NCBI GenBank assembly: GCA_021209875.1
Contig: JAGYVD010000004.1
Coordinates: 620,001-684,000 of the forward strand
Direction: 5' to 3'
Length of the DNA: 64,000 nucleotides
Origin: Rosellinia necatrix
Taxonomy: Eukaryota; Ascomycota; Sordariomycetes; Xylariales; Xylariaceae
Shown: in pieces, positions 12,295 to 23,634 of the stretch
How positions within the stretch are numbered: position 1 is the first letter of the stretch
Layout of the letters: each line of letters starts with the position of its first letter
Notes under the pieces: model-generated
What the model was told of the DNA's origin: nothing
Seen by the model: only the letters and a program-made list of their open reading frames with translations
The model's database searches: none
Translations under genes and position numbers: made by a program

Positions 12295-15200
12295 CTAGAG
12301 GTTCTCCTCTGCCTTTGGTAAGGTTTGTTCCACTAGCTCTGCGATAGTATCCAGTGACTTATGATGGCTCAGCAAGTCCAAGAAGGGCACATCAACCTTA
12401 AATGCGTTCCAGAGCCAAGTTCGGAACTCTGAGGCGATCATGCTATCGATACCGAAAATGGCGAACGATTTCTGGTCATCGATTTGCTCTATTGGCGTTA
12501 GCAGGAGATGCGAGAACCGCCGCCTTAAGGCTCGTCGAATCGAATCTCTCAAGTCCAAGGCACCTTCCTCAGCGCCAAGGATCCTGGCAGGACTTGTTTC
12601 CAAGCTCCTTAGCCAAGGGATCCTGCTCACCATAGCGTCCACGTCCAAGCATTTGTCCGAAGTCCATTCTTTCGTATCTCGGGCAACTTCGAGCGACGCT
12701 GCTAGCAAAGAAAAGCGCGCATCTTCAATCATCGCATTCGTGACTTGATACCCACGTTCGAGATACCTGCGGATACCCGTAGTCTCCAGACCAGTGAGTA
12801 TGTGAGGGGGCGCGCTCATCCCTGAATTGGTCGCCTCGATGTCCTTGCTAATTGCGAGATCAACAAGCATGAGAAAGTCATTTTCGGACAATGGCTCCGT
12901 TCCCCGACGCAGCAGCAGTTTCTCGATGTCAGGATTTTCATGGATATACCCGACATCGGAAATCATCCCTAAAGCCAAGGCCGTCGCTGGTTTGCCTTGA
13001 CTCCTACGATAAAAGGCGAAGGCGTCCAAAAATGAATTTGCCGCACAATAGTTGCTCTCCGTAGGTGTACCAATAGTCCCATTCACAGAAGACATCATCA
13101 GAAAGAAGTCGAGGGCCCCATCGCGATGTTCGATCGCATTGTGGATGTTCCAGGTACCAGCCCATTTTGGCTTCACGCTTGCCTGCCAACTAGCACTGGT
13201 CATGCGGCTGAAGAGGTCTTCATGAAGGCCCATAGCCGCTTGAACCACGCCACCTAGATGGCCGCCCAAACTTTCACAGGCCGCAATACTAGCCGCAACA
13301 TCATCGGCAACGGTGACATCCCCTTTGACAACTATTGCTTCGGCGCCGTCTCGTCTTAGCCGGTCTACAAATTCATGTGCACCAGGCTTGTCACAGCCCG
13401 ATCTCTGAAGAAAAACAAATTTCCGGGCGCCTCTGGACATCATCCAGTTCGTGAGGCTTCGGCCAAGGCCCCCTAAAGCGCCAACGAGAAGATAGACTTT
13501 CTCGGCACTAAGAATGGTATTGTATTTGGCGGGAGCAACCTTGTGATTGGGAGAAGAGAATCAGCACATTTCATCCCGTCTTATATGATATAAGGCACTT
13601 ACAGGGATGAGACTTTCCGGGTCGTTCAAGGTTATAACGACCTTGCCAATTCGTTCCTTGGACGAGAAATAGCGATATGATTCTCCGATCTCCGAAATGT
13701 CGAATTCCGTGATGGGGGCAGCTATAATTTCACCTGTACGGTACATCTGGAGGACGTCTCTGACCAGACTAGGTAGAGGAAGCGACATGGGTTAGCCCGC
13801 GACAGTAAGAATTGCCAAATTCTATTCAACTTACTTGACTAGTATAACTTGGTATTGATCGCCTTCTTGAAAAAGCATTTCCGATAGATCGAATGCTGTA
13901 AATGTCGTGTTGCGCCCGAACACATTCATCTCCAACCTGCCGTCGTCAATAATCTCGCGCTTACCTACTTCCACGAAGCGGCCAAATGGAGCAATACAGT
14001 GCCAGCTCTTGTGCATTAGCTCGCCTGTAAGTGAGTTGATGATGACATCGACGCCGCGCCCTTTTGTAGCCGTATGTATCGCGTCGACGAAAGAGTCGTT
14101 GCGGGAGTTGAAGATCCGCGAAGAGGGGATGCCGAAGTGGTCAATAAGAAACTGTCTCCTTGTTTCGGAGCCAGCGGTAGTGTATACTACCGCGCCGACT
14201 CGATGTGCCAAGGTGATTGCAGCGAGACCGAACGCTCCAGCACCCGAATGTATTAGTACAGACTCACCGGCTCGGAGATGGGCACGGTCGCGGATAGAAT
14301 ATAATGCCGAGCAATATACGGCTGGCAATGTTGCCATCTCGGTATAGTTTTCCCCATCAAGGAGCTCTGCGAAACATCATGAATAAGCAACTAAACTCTC
14401 CCAACACTGGCAGGGGAGCCACTCCTATATGGAGATAGTGGTAATGAGAAGTAACTTTTTCGGGGCGAGGTCTAGAAGAATATGCGAAAAAAAAAACATA
14501 CTATGAGCTGTCCAAGCAGGCACACGTTCTGTCGTCGAGAATTCGTGCGGCTTCAAGACCACGACGCGGTCTCCAACTTGGAAGCCGTGCACGTCCGGTC
14601 CAATGTCCGTAACCACGCCGCTAAACTCCATCCCCGACGTCCCGTTTCTCGTTTCCACGCGTCCGCTCAGGGCGTAGACGTCTTTGGCGTTCAAGCTGAC
14701 CGCCTTGACCTGCACATCGATATGGCCCGGCGGGGGACGCGTGGGCGGCTCGCGGAGTTGCTGGAAGTAGATGGAGTCGGTGATCCCGACCGTGCCGATC
14801 GCGAGGTGCGCAAGCCCCGTTTCCGCCAGGGACGCCCGCCCGTGTGCGCCGTCCTCGCGGGCATTGCGGCGTCGGAACACGGAGTTCATCGCGTCGTCCG
14901 GCTCGAAGCGACTGATGTGAACGAGGCCATCGTTCAGTACGAACTCGTTGTCGTCTTCGTCGCTGAAGCGTCCCAGGACATGCACGATGTCACGGTAGAA
15001 GCGAGACGCGTCGGAAGTGACCGTCTTGAGCCATCCCACGTCGATCGTGGCGAGTCGCAGCGACGGTTGTTCTACCCGCAGAGCCCGGAACAAGCCTTGG
15101 ACCAGGGTCAAGTCGGGGATAGGGTCGCCAAGGATATTAGCTCCTGTAAGCCAGACGATATTGTGTATTGTATTAAAGAGGTCGTGTGGTAGTTGCAAAT

Positions 15201-18200
15201 CGTGTTGCCTTAGAGTAGTGAAAATGGGGTTCTCAATTTCCAGAAATGAGATGCACAGAGAAATTCCAGACAGATCGGCGTTTGAGAGCTGATCTAGAGG
15301 CACAGCATCTACGCTGTCGGCCCCAGAGGCCAGCAAGATATCAGTAAGTTCTCTCAGAAGTCCTTGTGCATATGGACTTATTGTTGTGCCCTGTTGGAAT
15401 CGAATATTAGACGTTAGACAATGACAAGAGTGTATTTCGATAGGCAGACGCACCAAAAGCAATACTATGCGTCCGCTCAAACTCGAACGTTGCATTTTAC
15501 GAGTTCCTAGAATCAGGTCTGGGCTAACGATCGTAGTTGAGAAATTAGCAGCCTTCAATTGGGAGATGGCAGCGTCGGAGTTGCAGCTTATGACGATACT
15601 GTCCTCCTTGACAAGAGACAACAGAAGGTTGGGCGAGTTATCCCACAGGCCCTGTGATTGATGATCCTATTTATCGGAAATTAGTCATGCAAACAACATG
15701 GAGAACGGGTAGTGACCCTCACATCATGAACCAAAATGTCGAAATTATCCCCAATCGTGTCCTTGATTGCGAACAAGTCTTCGTTTTCAGGCAGAACTGA
15801 CTTGTATACCTTGACCCTTGGAAACGCCGTGTCCTTGCCCAATACCTCCAGCCAGTACGCACTAGAGGTCTCAGCCTCTAATCCAATGCGTAGCACTTTC
15901 ATTCGAGGGTTTTTGTGTCCCGCGAGGTCAAGTAAAGCTCCGATCGTTCCTGAATCATCCTGCGCGTCAGTCGTGGGGGTATGTTTCCGGATGAAATCAG
16001 CGATATAAGCTTCAATTCGCGGTCCAAAATCTGGTGAGAATGCCGTGATATCCGGCTTCCATTGCACGCGCATAATGGGGTGCCTCTCTGAAAGTAAGTT
16101 AACTTGCTCCGTCTGAGCTGCTTGTCCCATGAATTTCGACAGCTTGATGCCTGCCATCTCGACGATTGGAAGCCCATGAAGATCTTCCAAGATACTATCT
16201 CCTCGGATAGTTGCGAAGCCGGTCTTCTGTATGCGCGCATGGATGATACCCTGGTAGTCATCATCCATGATACTTGGTGTTTGGATGCGGCAGTGAGAGA
16301 TGGAAACAGGAACGTAACAACGGAAACTACCCAGATCTCCCTGGATATTGCTTAAGAGAGAAGCTTGCAGACATGCATCGATCGTTATAGGGTGTACCGC
16401 ATATCGAGCAGCATGAGACCGTGATGCAGGGGGGTGAATAGGGGTAGTACATCTGACACAGCTAACCTGATTCCTGTCAACTTGGATACTAGTGATTGAC
16501 TGAAAGCATGGGCCGAAATACATGCCCTCTTCAGCGAACCTCTGACGGCATTTCTCCATTGACCATTTAGTACGGAAGTCCGCGTTTTCGATAAAAACAG
16601 TCTTCTCAATCGGTGAGGCTAGCACTTTGACGCTCCCCACGCAATGCACCACGCTATGACCTCTAGACCATGTTGAGATGGTGAAGTCATGGATATTGAT
16701 TGAGTTGGTTTTGGATGAGAGTCTTCGAGGCGATAATGCGGTGTGTAGTTCCAAGGGGTCATTTTGGAGGCTGTCTTGTTCAGGCAGCACCAGCGCGGAA
16801 TTGATATTAACATTTCGAAAGTCGAACACTTTAGGTTCCGTAACGGCTTTCTCCGAAGAGAAGGCTCTTTTAACGGCTTCCATAATAATGGCAAGGTAGC
16901 CCGCTGCAGGGAAAATTATTTGCTTCCCAATCCTATGATCGCGAATCCACTGTACCTCATCAACGCGAAGAATGTTGCGCCAGCTCCAGCCATTACCATC
17001 CCCAGTAAGCTGCGGCGAGCCGAGCAGTTCGTGGCGTGGAAAGGGGCGATTTCGCAACTCCACGCTCGCCCGAGGTTCAGCCCACTTGAGGCCATTGGAG
17101 TAATCCCATGGATATGGTGGCAGGCCCTGGTATAGTAAGCGATTGTGCTCCTGGATGAGGTTGACGGACTGCCAATGTAGATCATAACCGCAGACAAAAA
17201 GTTTGCTAGCTAGCTTTTGCATACATATATGTGAGTCCTCGCCCCTGATAAGAGTCGGCGAGTAAGAAATTGGCTGTCGTTGAGTCGTGTTTGTTGCCGC
17301 GAGGTACACCTGGTTAGTGGGGGCTTTCAGTGCTGAATGAGGGCCAACTTCGATAATATGAAATCTCTTAGCCCTGACAAGATGATTTAAAGCAAATTCG
17401 AACCGTACTGGTTCCTCCAGGTTATCCCTCCAGTATTTGGCCATGTCCATGTCGCCGGCAAGTATCATCGGGCATTCGTCAAGAAAACGAACAGTTGAAT
17501 ACATTTTAACCCCAGATTCATCTCGTTTATGGACGTTCACAAAGTAGGGCCTGAGAACTTCTTCGTAACTACCGCCGGTTGTTTTCATCATGAATGAATG
17601 ATATGCTCGTCCGCCTGTCTGGAGCAGGCGACAAAATATTTTGCGAGCTTGCAAGTCTGAGTGGATTATGTCGATTCCTTCTTGCAATCCACTGAGAGTT
17701 ACGCTTGTTGGGGCATTGAAACATGCGATTGATACCTTGCCTGAAAGTCCAAGGTCATCAATAAGCATTTTTGCCTCTTCGGCTCCCAGTCCACAGGCCA
17801 GCATCGCGCCACGGGCCGTATCTTGCGCCACTGTATAACCACGAAGGTAGGACGCCACAATTGCTTGGGAAGCACTAACAAGATAAATTAGTAAATTTAA
17901 TGCGCCATGCAGGTATGTACGTTGTTTTAAGTGAGGGTAACAAACTGACCTGATCAGGTTTGACGCATATGCCGCAGCTATCTCGCCAGACGAGTGGCCT
18001 ACAGTTGCCGAAGGTGTCACTTGCCAAGACCGTAGAATGTTGACCAAGCCCATTTGAACAGCCGTGCAAAGCGGCTGGCTCCGAGTGACTTCATTGATAT
18101 AGGTTGGAGTAAAGTCTCCTCGGAGAGCGGCTTCTAGTGTCCAATCAGGGGTGTAGGGTGCTGGCAACCCCTGAAGGACTTCATCTAGCTCACGAATAGT

Positions 18201-20395
18201 CGAAAGAAATGTAGGGTTCGTGTTCAATAATTCTTTTCCCATTCTAGGATACTGCGTGCCTTGACCAGTAAAGACGAAGGCAAAGTCCACTGGATCAGCC
18301 GCACTGCTATCGGATGAGGTAACATCCTGTAATTCGACCTCATATCCCGATACTTTGTGTAGGTCAGGGGTCACGAGGATCGATTTTCTACGAGAAAAGT
18401 GTGACCACCGGACTCCGAGAGTATAGGTGAGACTCTCGAGGTCTTGAGTATTGCATGACTTCGCTGTTCGAACTAGAGCATCCACGCGTGCTGCGAGAGA
18501 CATTGTGGACGTAGCTGAAACTGGTAGCACAAAGCATCGCCCCTGAAAAGGAATTGGGGAAAGACCTGTCTTAGGGGCTTTGTTGGTATACCGGCTGAAA
18601 GAGTCGAGTATCGCGTGGGCATTGGCCCCCCCATAGCCAGATGATGAGATGCTGGCCCGTTGAAGCTCACTTGGCCAAACTTGGGCTTCGGTAACAACTT
18701 CCATCCTGCGGAGTTCCAGCTGCACTGAGATAGCCACTTGGGTTAGTTAAATGGAAAGACATCAACATTGACAACACTAACGTTCTGGATTAAGCTTTGT
18801 AATGCCGCGTGTTGGAGGGATTATGCCGTGACGAAAGGCGAGACAAATTTTTATAAGGGATGTCAAACCGCTAGCCGCTTCGCTATGACCGAAATTGGGC
18901 TTAGACTGTTGTGAAAACGTTAGCAATATTGTCATCCTTACACGTGTTAGAGCCTCAGGTGAAATAGGGCCTATAAATATACAGAGTGGGAAGCTAGAAG
19001 AATCGGAAATTGACTCACACCTCCAATTTTCAAAGCACCACTGCGACTGTTGGGGGGAAAGCAGTTTGCGAGGCCAGCGAGCTCGACGGAGTCTCCAAGC
19101 TTGGTTCCGGTACCATGGCATTCAACGTAGTCGGTATCACAAAAGTCAAGCCCTGCGTTATGATAGGCCTTGCGAATCACAGCTTCTTGAAACTCTGAAC
19201 TTGGATAAACCATACCGGGTGTATGCCCATTTCTGTATGGTATGGTTAGCCCCTCGAAATCTGCGGCGGGACCTACATGATCAACTCTATGCATAACTTA
19301 CGAGTTAGTTGCCGTTCCTCGGATGACGGCATATATGGTGTCAGTATCCTCAATTGCTGTTGAAAGTCTCTTCAAGTATATCGCATCAACGGCTTCCGCG
19401 CGGCCGTATCCATCAGCTAATATATCAAATGTATGACAAGTGGACGTCGGAGATAAAAAGCCGGACTTAGAAGCTGCAATGTGTGTTGAGGGGTCCATGA
19501 CGAGGTTGGCGCCAGCAACAAGCGCGCCATCGCACTCGTTTGCCTTCAGGGCAGCAACTGCCAGATGCAAGCAATAAATGGACGAAGAGCAAGCCGTATC
19601 TAAACTCAGGCTTAGGTTCGCAGGAATATGTAAGCAGAAATCTCCTCCAGATGGATAAATACCCGTGAGAGGAAGTCGGAAACACATACCTGGGACCATG
19701 AAGGTTGAACGCGTGGCTAATTCGATTCGCCAACATACTCAACCCAAATCCAGTAGCGTGATAGCGTCGAAGATCATCCGGGTCTCGAACCTGCATAAGA
19801 ATCTGGTCCTGAGTGAAGTTTCCGACATATACAGCAGTATTTGAGCCAGAAATCTTTCTAAGAGGAGTGCCAGAATTTTCGAGGCACTCGAAAACCACTT
19901 CGAGAAGTTTACGTTGCTGGGGGTCCATCTAGTAGTCATCAATAACTTGGCGACCGGTGAATTTCAACACGGTTGGCATTTCCACATACTGCTAACGATC
20001 AGCGCGCTGCAAGTTAAGCGACGGATCACCCCCCCATCGTTGCTCACCATAAGTAGCTTCAAAACTATTGATGCCGAAGAACTCATTGTCAAACTGACGA
20101 ATATCTTCCCGTAAGAAATACCCTCCATCAACGTTCATGACTCCAGACCCGTCGCCCCCGGGGGTATAGAAGCCCTTAACATTGTAACGTTCCAGAGGAA
20201 CAACGCTTTGAGCGGACCTCTTATCCAGCAGAAACTGCCACATATCACTGGGCGATTTGACACCACCAGGAAGACGACAAGCTGTGCCATAAAAATTAGT
20301 TTAATCTATCCCTCAGAGAATTATGAAACGATAGACATACAAACGCCAACAATACAGATTGGATCATGCGATCCATGCTGGTCCTGGGCTGCCAT
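12295..20395 (-). CDS. Highly reducing polyketide synthase (KS-AT-DH-psiMT-ER-KR-ACP)
   Basis: Iterative type I synthase, about 2385 residues, cytosolic. Exons, 5' to 3': 20395-20341, 20281-20048, 19928-19690, 19610-19302, 19232-19019, 18905-18782, 18736-17950, 17874-15723, 15666-15454, 15390-14502, 14366-13835, 13768-13603, 13539-12295. KS (about 10-440) has DTACSSS, ECHGTGT and [11 protein letters not shown] (about 540-860) has GHSSG and YHS. DH (from about 930) has an atypical [11 protein letters not shown] and DACLQ. A short remnant near 1310 ([10 protein letters not shown]) looks like a dead methyltransferase. ER (about 1665-1965) has [13 protein letters not shown] (about 1985-2200) has GALGGLG and SSVNG...NYCAAN. 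ACP has GIDSM near 2335. There is no release domain. Every junction keeps frame except exon 2 to exon 3, where a one-base mismatch remains. The product is unknown; a reduced polyketide is expected if the gene is functional. Confidence 0.93.
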
Positions 20396-22139
20396 GTTGA
20401 CTGCTGGCTGACACTTCCAATCTTTGATACTTGGGACAAGTCGTGACAGTTCTTGACGTGAGATTAGGGTGTATCTCCTTATTTCGATAAGATCCGGAGC
20501 CTGGTTCGATTTGCTTGAAAAGATCTATGTCATAAGACCAACTGTTACCTAACCCACCAGAGATCGTTTGATGTTTGTTAAACGATTATTTTAATAAAAT
20601 TAAGCATGAAGTATCATCAATTTACGGACGCACGACGTCTAAGAACCCTACTTTTATACCCATATGTTAAGTATAATAAAGTCTGCTCTAGTAAATACGC
20701 TACATCCAGCCGTACAGATATACTAGATAAAATGTCTGTAGACTCGATATTATCTCACCACCCCTAGTAGACTCTACTGATCACCATAGCGAGGTTTCTT
20801 GCGAAACTTACTCGCCGCAATGACTGACTGTATATTATACCCCCGGGGCTGTTCGCCGGCAGTAGCTTACCAATGTTCTACAATATCGGGCTGTATAATT
20901 ACCCAAGTAGCGGAGATCAGCGGAGAGGAGCAAGTTGTTCACACCGCGCCGGACGATGGATATCAAGCGACGTCCCAATGTAAGCCAAGAACCGAGATCA
21001 CGACTAGTGATTCATAGTATTCATGTAGTGTGTCAAATCTGTAACGATTGGACAAGAGGATTAAGGCCGTCAGCAGCTGGTATGGGAGAACTGATTGTAA
21101 AGTTAAAAGGCAAATGTATGTGCATAGCGTACACTTGGCATCTCTTGAACATATGTTTGCTACACAACTTGAGTTTCAAACAATCAGCTATTATATTCTT
21201 TATATCTTAATACCTCTTTCAAACTAGCTATCATCATACTCCTTCCCCAAATCATCTGACCTTCATATGTTAGGAGCAACAGGCGTTACTAGGCGCCATG
21301 TACTCCACCGTTACTAATGTATACACACCATGATTGGTAGACAAACCATACTTCGAGACGAGAGGCGCAAGATAGCGTACTATTATGCCGGCCCCTAGCC
21401 TCTCCAAGGAAAGTCGTAGGTACTGAAGTGGAGCATGTGACCAATTCGGCTGATTCACCGCTGCCCGCTCTCCAAAGGAGCCCCTATTGTTACCTCCGTG
21501 TAATAGGTAGTTAACCTCAGCACTAGATGCGGGTGCCGCTAGACCATGTAGACATCCTCCTATCCTATATACTTCCGTATGAAATGAACGCGAATCAGAA
21601 TTAGTTATGGTGATCTGTGGGGGTCAAGTAGGCGTGACTGTCGGCAATCCTATCAGGCTCGCTTCTATTCATAGATGGATTGCATCCGATTGTGTGGTTG
21701 TAGTACCGATGAGCTGGCATGCACTATTTGTTGGAAGACTTGGACTTTGCCAGTCGAAAAGGTATCTTGGAACTGTGACCCAGCATCCAGCCACATTAGA
21801 TCTCGTATCTGACGGAAAGGCTTCCCATCACAAAAGCGGTGAACACATGGTAAATACAGGAATACAGAAATGTGTTGCCACAGCGAACTGCTCTTGACAC
21901 CAAAAAAAAAGTGAAAATGTTCTGTATCCCGACTATGCTATCGTCGTCATATGCGCCACCCGCCTTCTCAAAGTGGTCAGCATGGACTACCGAGGTTCAA
22001 GTTCGACTTAGAACTACATTTGATCAGGAGCGCTGTCGGCCAAGTCAACAAATATTAGAAATCCATACGTCAAATCTACTATGAGTCAAATAGACAGCTC
22101 CGTGAGAGTGTAGGCTGTGTCATTTGATTGAAATAGAAT
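20396..22139. other. Polyketide synthase upstream region, no gene seen
   Basis: About 1.7 kb upstream of the synthase start. Only short scattered frames occur, none longer than 100 codons and none resembling a known family. The proximal 400 bases are moderately AT-rich and probably hold the promoter. No pathway transcription factor, cytochrome P450, hydrolase or transporter is recognisable here. Confidence 0.5.
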
Positions 22140-23530
22140 TCAGCGGGCCGCGCTATGGTGAAAGTGCCGACCTGGTCGTAGAATTTTGTCAGCAAAGCGA
22201 TCCATTTCTAGGCCAAAGACAACGATAACATATATCAAGCTAATTACAAAAACAATGGAGGCACCAATACTCATTTTCCTCAACAGTTGGAGAGACCAAA
22301 TATTTGCCCATATGCATCTACAAGCATTACTAGCTCTAGTCAATGCCGTGACCCCGTCTATTGTCAAGGCCGAGACGCCACCCGCGCCGCCAAACCACCT
22401 GTCTCTCTCCCACAGGCGGAACTGCGGCGACCCTACCGCAAGGCCCTCCCTGGAGCGCTTCAGCTTCAGCTTTAGTGACGGTGAGCCCAGAAACTACGTG
22501 GCGACGCGGCCCTTGGGCGGCGCTAAACCCGTCACTGCAGCCAAGGGCATATCGGGGGGCCAGACGAACGCGCTGTACCTGCAGCTCAGCGGCTCCGTCT
22601 CCCCATGACGCGGGAGTGTCGGTTGATGGCTCGATCCTTGTCACAGCCGGTCAGTATTGGGGCGGCGGCTGGGGTGGAACAAGGGATACTTGTGTTTGGC
22701 ATAATAGTAACCTTGCTTGCCCGTTCGCGAGTGACTATTTTGTCCATTAGCGCGACTGTGTTCGTGAAGCCTTCGTAATGAATCTCGGAGACATTCTTGA
22801 CGTCGGCTGCGCGTGTTGGAGAGAGATGAAGATTCAATTTGGTATCTCTATCTAGGGTTTCTAGTATCCATTTCCAAGATGACTTCATAAGAGAGGCGTC
22901 ATATAGAAGCCTTCTCTTGGAGCTCAAAGACCAGAGTCAATAATCCCTTATATCAAAACTAAAGACGGAGTACACATATGCGCGTCAGACAACGTATTCG
23001 CAGCGAGGCTGAGGACGCTTTGGGAGAAATATAAGACTTGGCGAACCAGAGGCATCGTCAAGATGAACGAAGACGACATGATGCGAGTCGATCCCGTCAA
23101 CGGATGGCAAAATCGCGGTTTTCGAGGAAGACCAGCTCCAGGAGTCGCCCTTACGCTTTGAGCTGTAGTTCGTATCACTCGCGCAGTTGGGGAACTCGTT
23201 GATAAAGGCATCGTGAGATCTTAGGACGTAATTAAAATCATGTAGAGGCAAACCGGAACCGTTCCACCTTTTTGGTCATGTTGGTAGATGTGCAAACTAC
23301 TCCGTGACAAATAAAAAATAGAAATCAACGAGTCAAAAAGCCATGTGTAGGAGTGAATCTTGAAGATTTACATTAACTGTATCGTACCCCCTTTTATGCC
23401 ACTTTCGCCAATATAGCCCCTGATACCCCGGTTCCCTATTGGCTCGGTCACAATACTCCGCTTCAACAGTGATGATGTTCATCATAAAATGAGCAGATGT
23501 TAAGCCATGTCGGACGACGACGGTCAAATC
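22140..23530 (-). other. Unresolved coding-like region, possible multi-exon gene
   Basis: Several minus-strand segments look protein-coding but do not join into a convincing gene. They lie at about 23500-23340 (GYQGLYWRKWHKRGYDTVNV), 23290-22985 (HDAFINEFPNCASDTNYSSK), 22930-22690 (KSSWKWILETLDRDTKLNLH), and 22600-22142 (GC-rich, ending in a hydrophobic segment, GASIVFVISLIYVIVVFGL, like a C-terminal membrane anchor). Stops or frame changes separate them. I do not recognise the family. It could be a real intron-rich gene of unknown function, or the decayed remains of one. Plus-strand frames over 22186-22750 appear to be antisense shadows of the GC-rich part. Confidence 0.3.
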
Positions 23531-23634
23531 AGCAAGGTAAATTGCACATGATGGTGGTTGCTACGAAGGGTGGGCGACGGGTAGGATCTTCACGGGCCGT
23601 CGGCGTGCCTGGGCAGTACCCTCGCCACACCTGA

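Noticed and set aside
14482..15192. 236-codon plus-strand frame
   Set aside because: Antisense to the polyketide synthase ER region, whose domain identity is clear on the minus strand.
22186..22750. Plus-strand frames of 129-140 codons
   Set aside because: Overlap the GC-rich minus-strand coding-like segment and show no family features; probably shadows.
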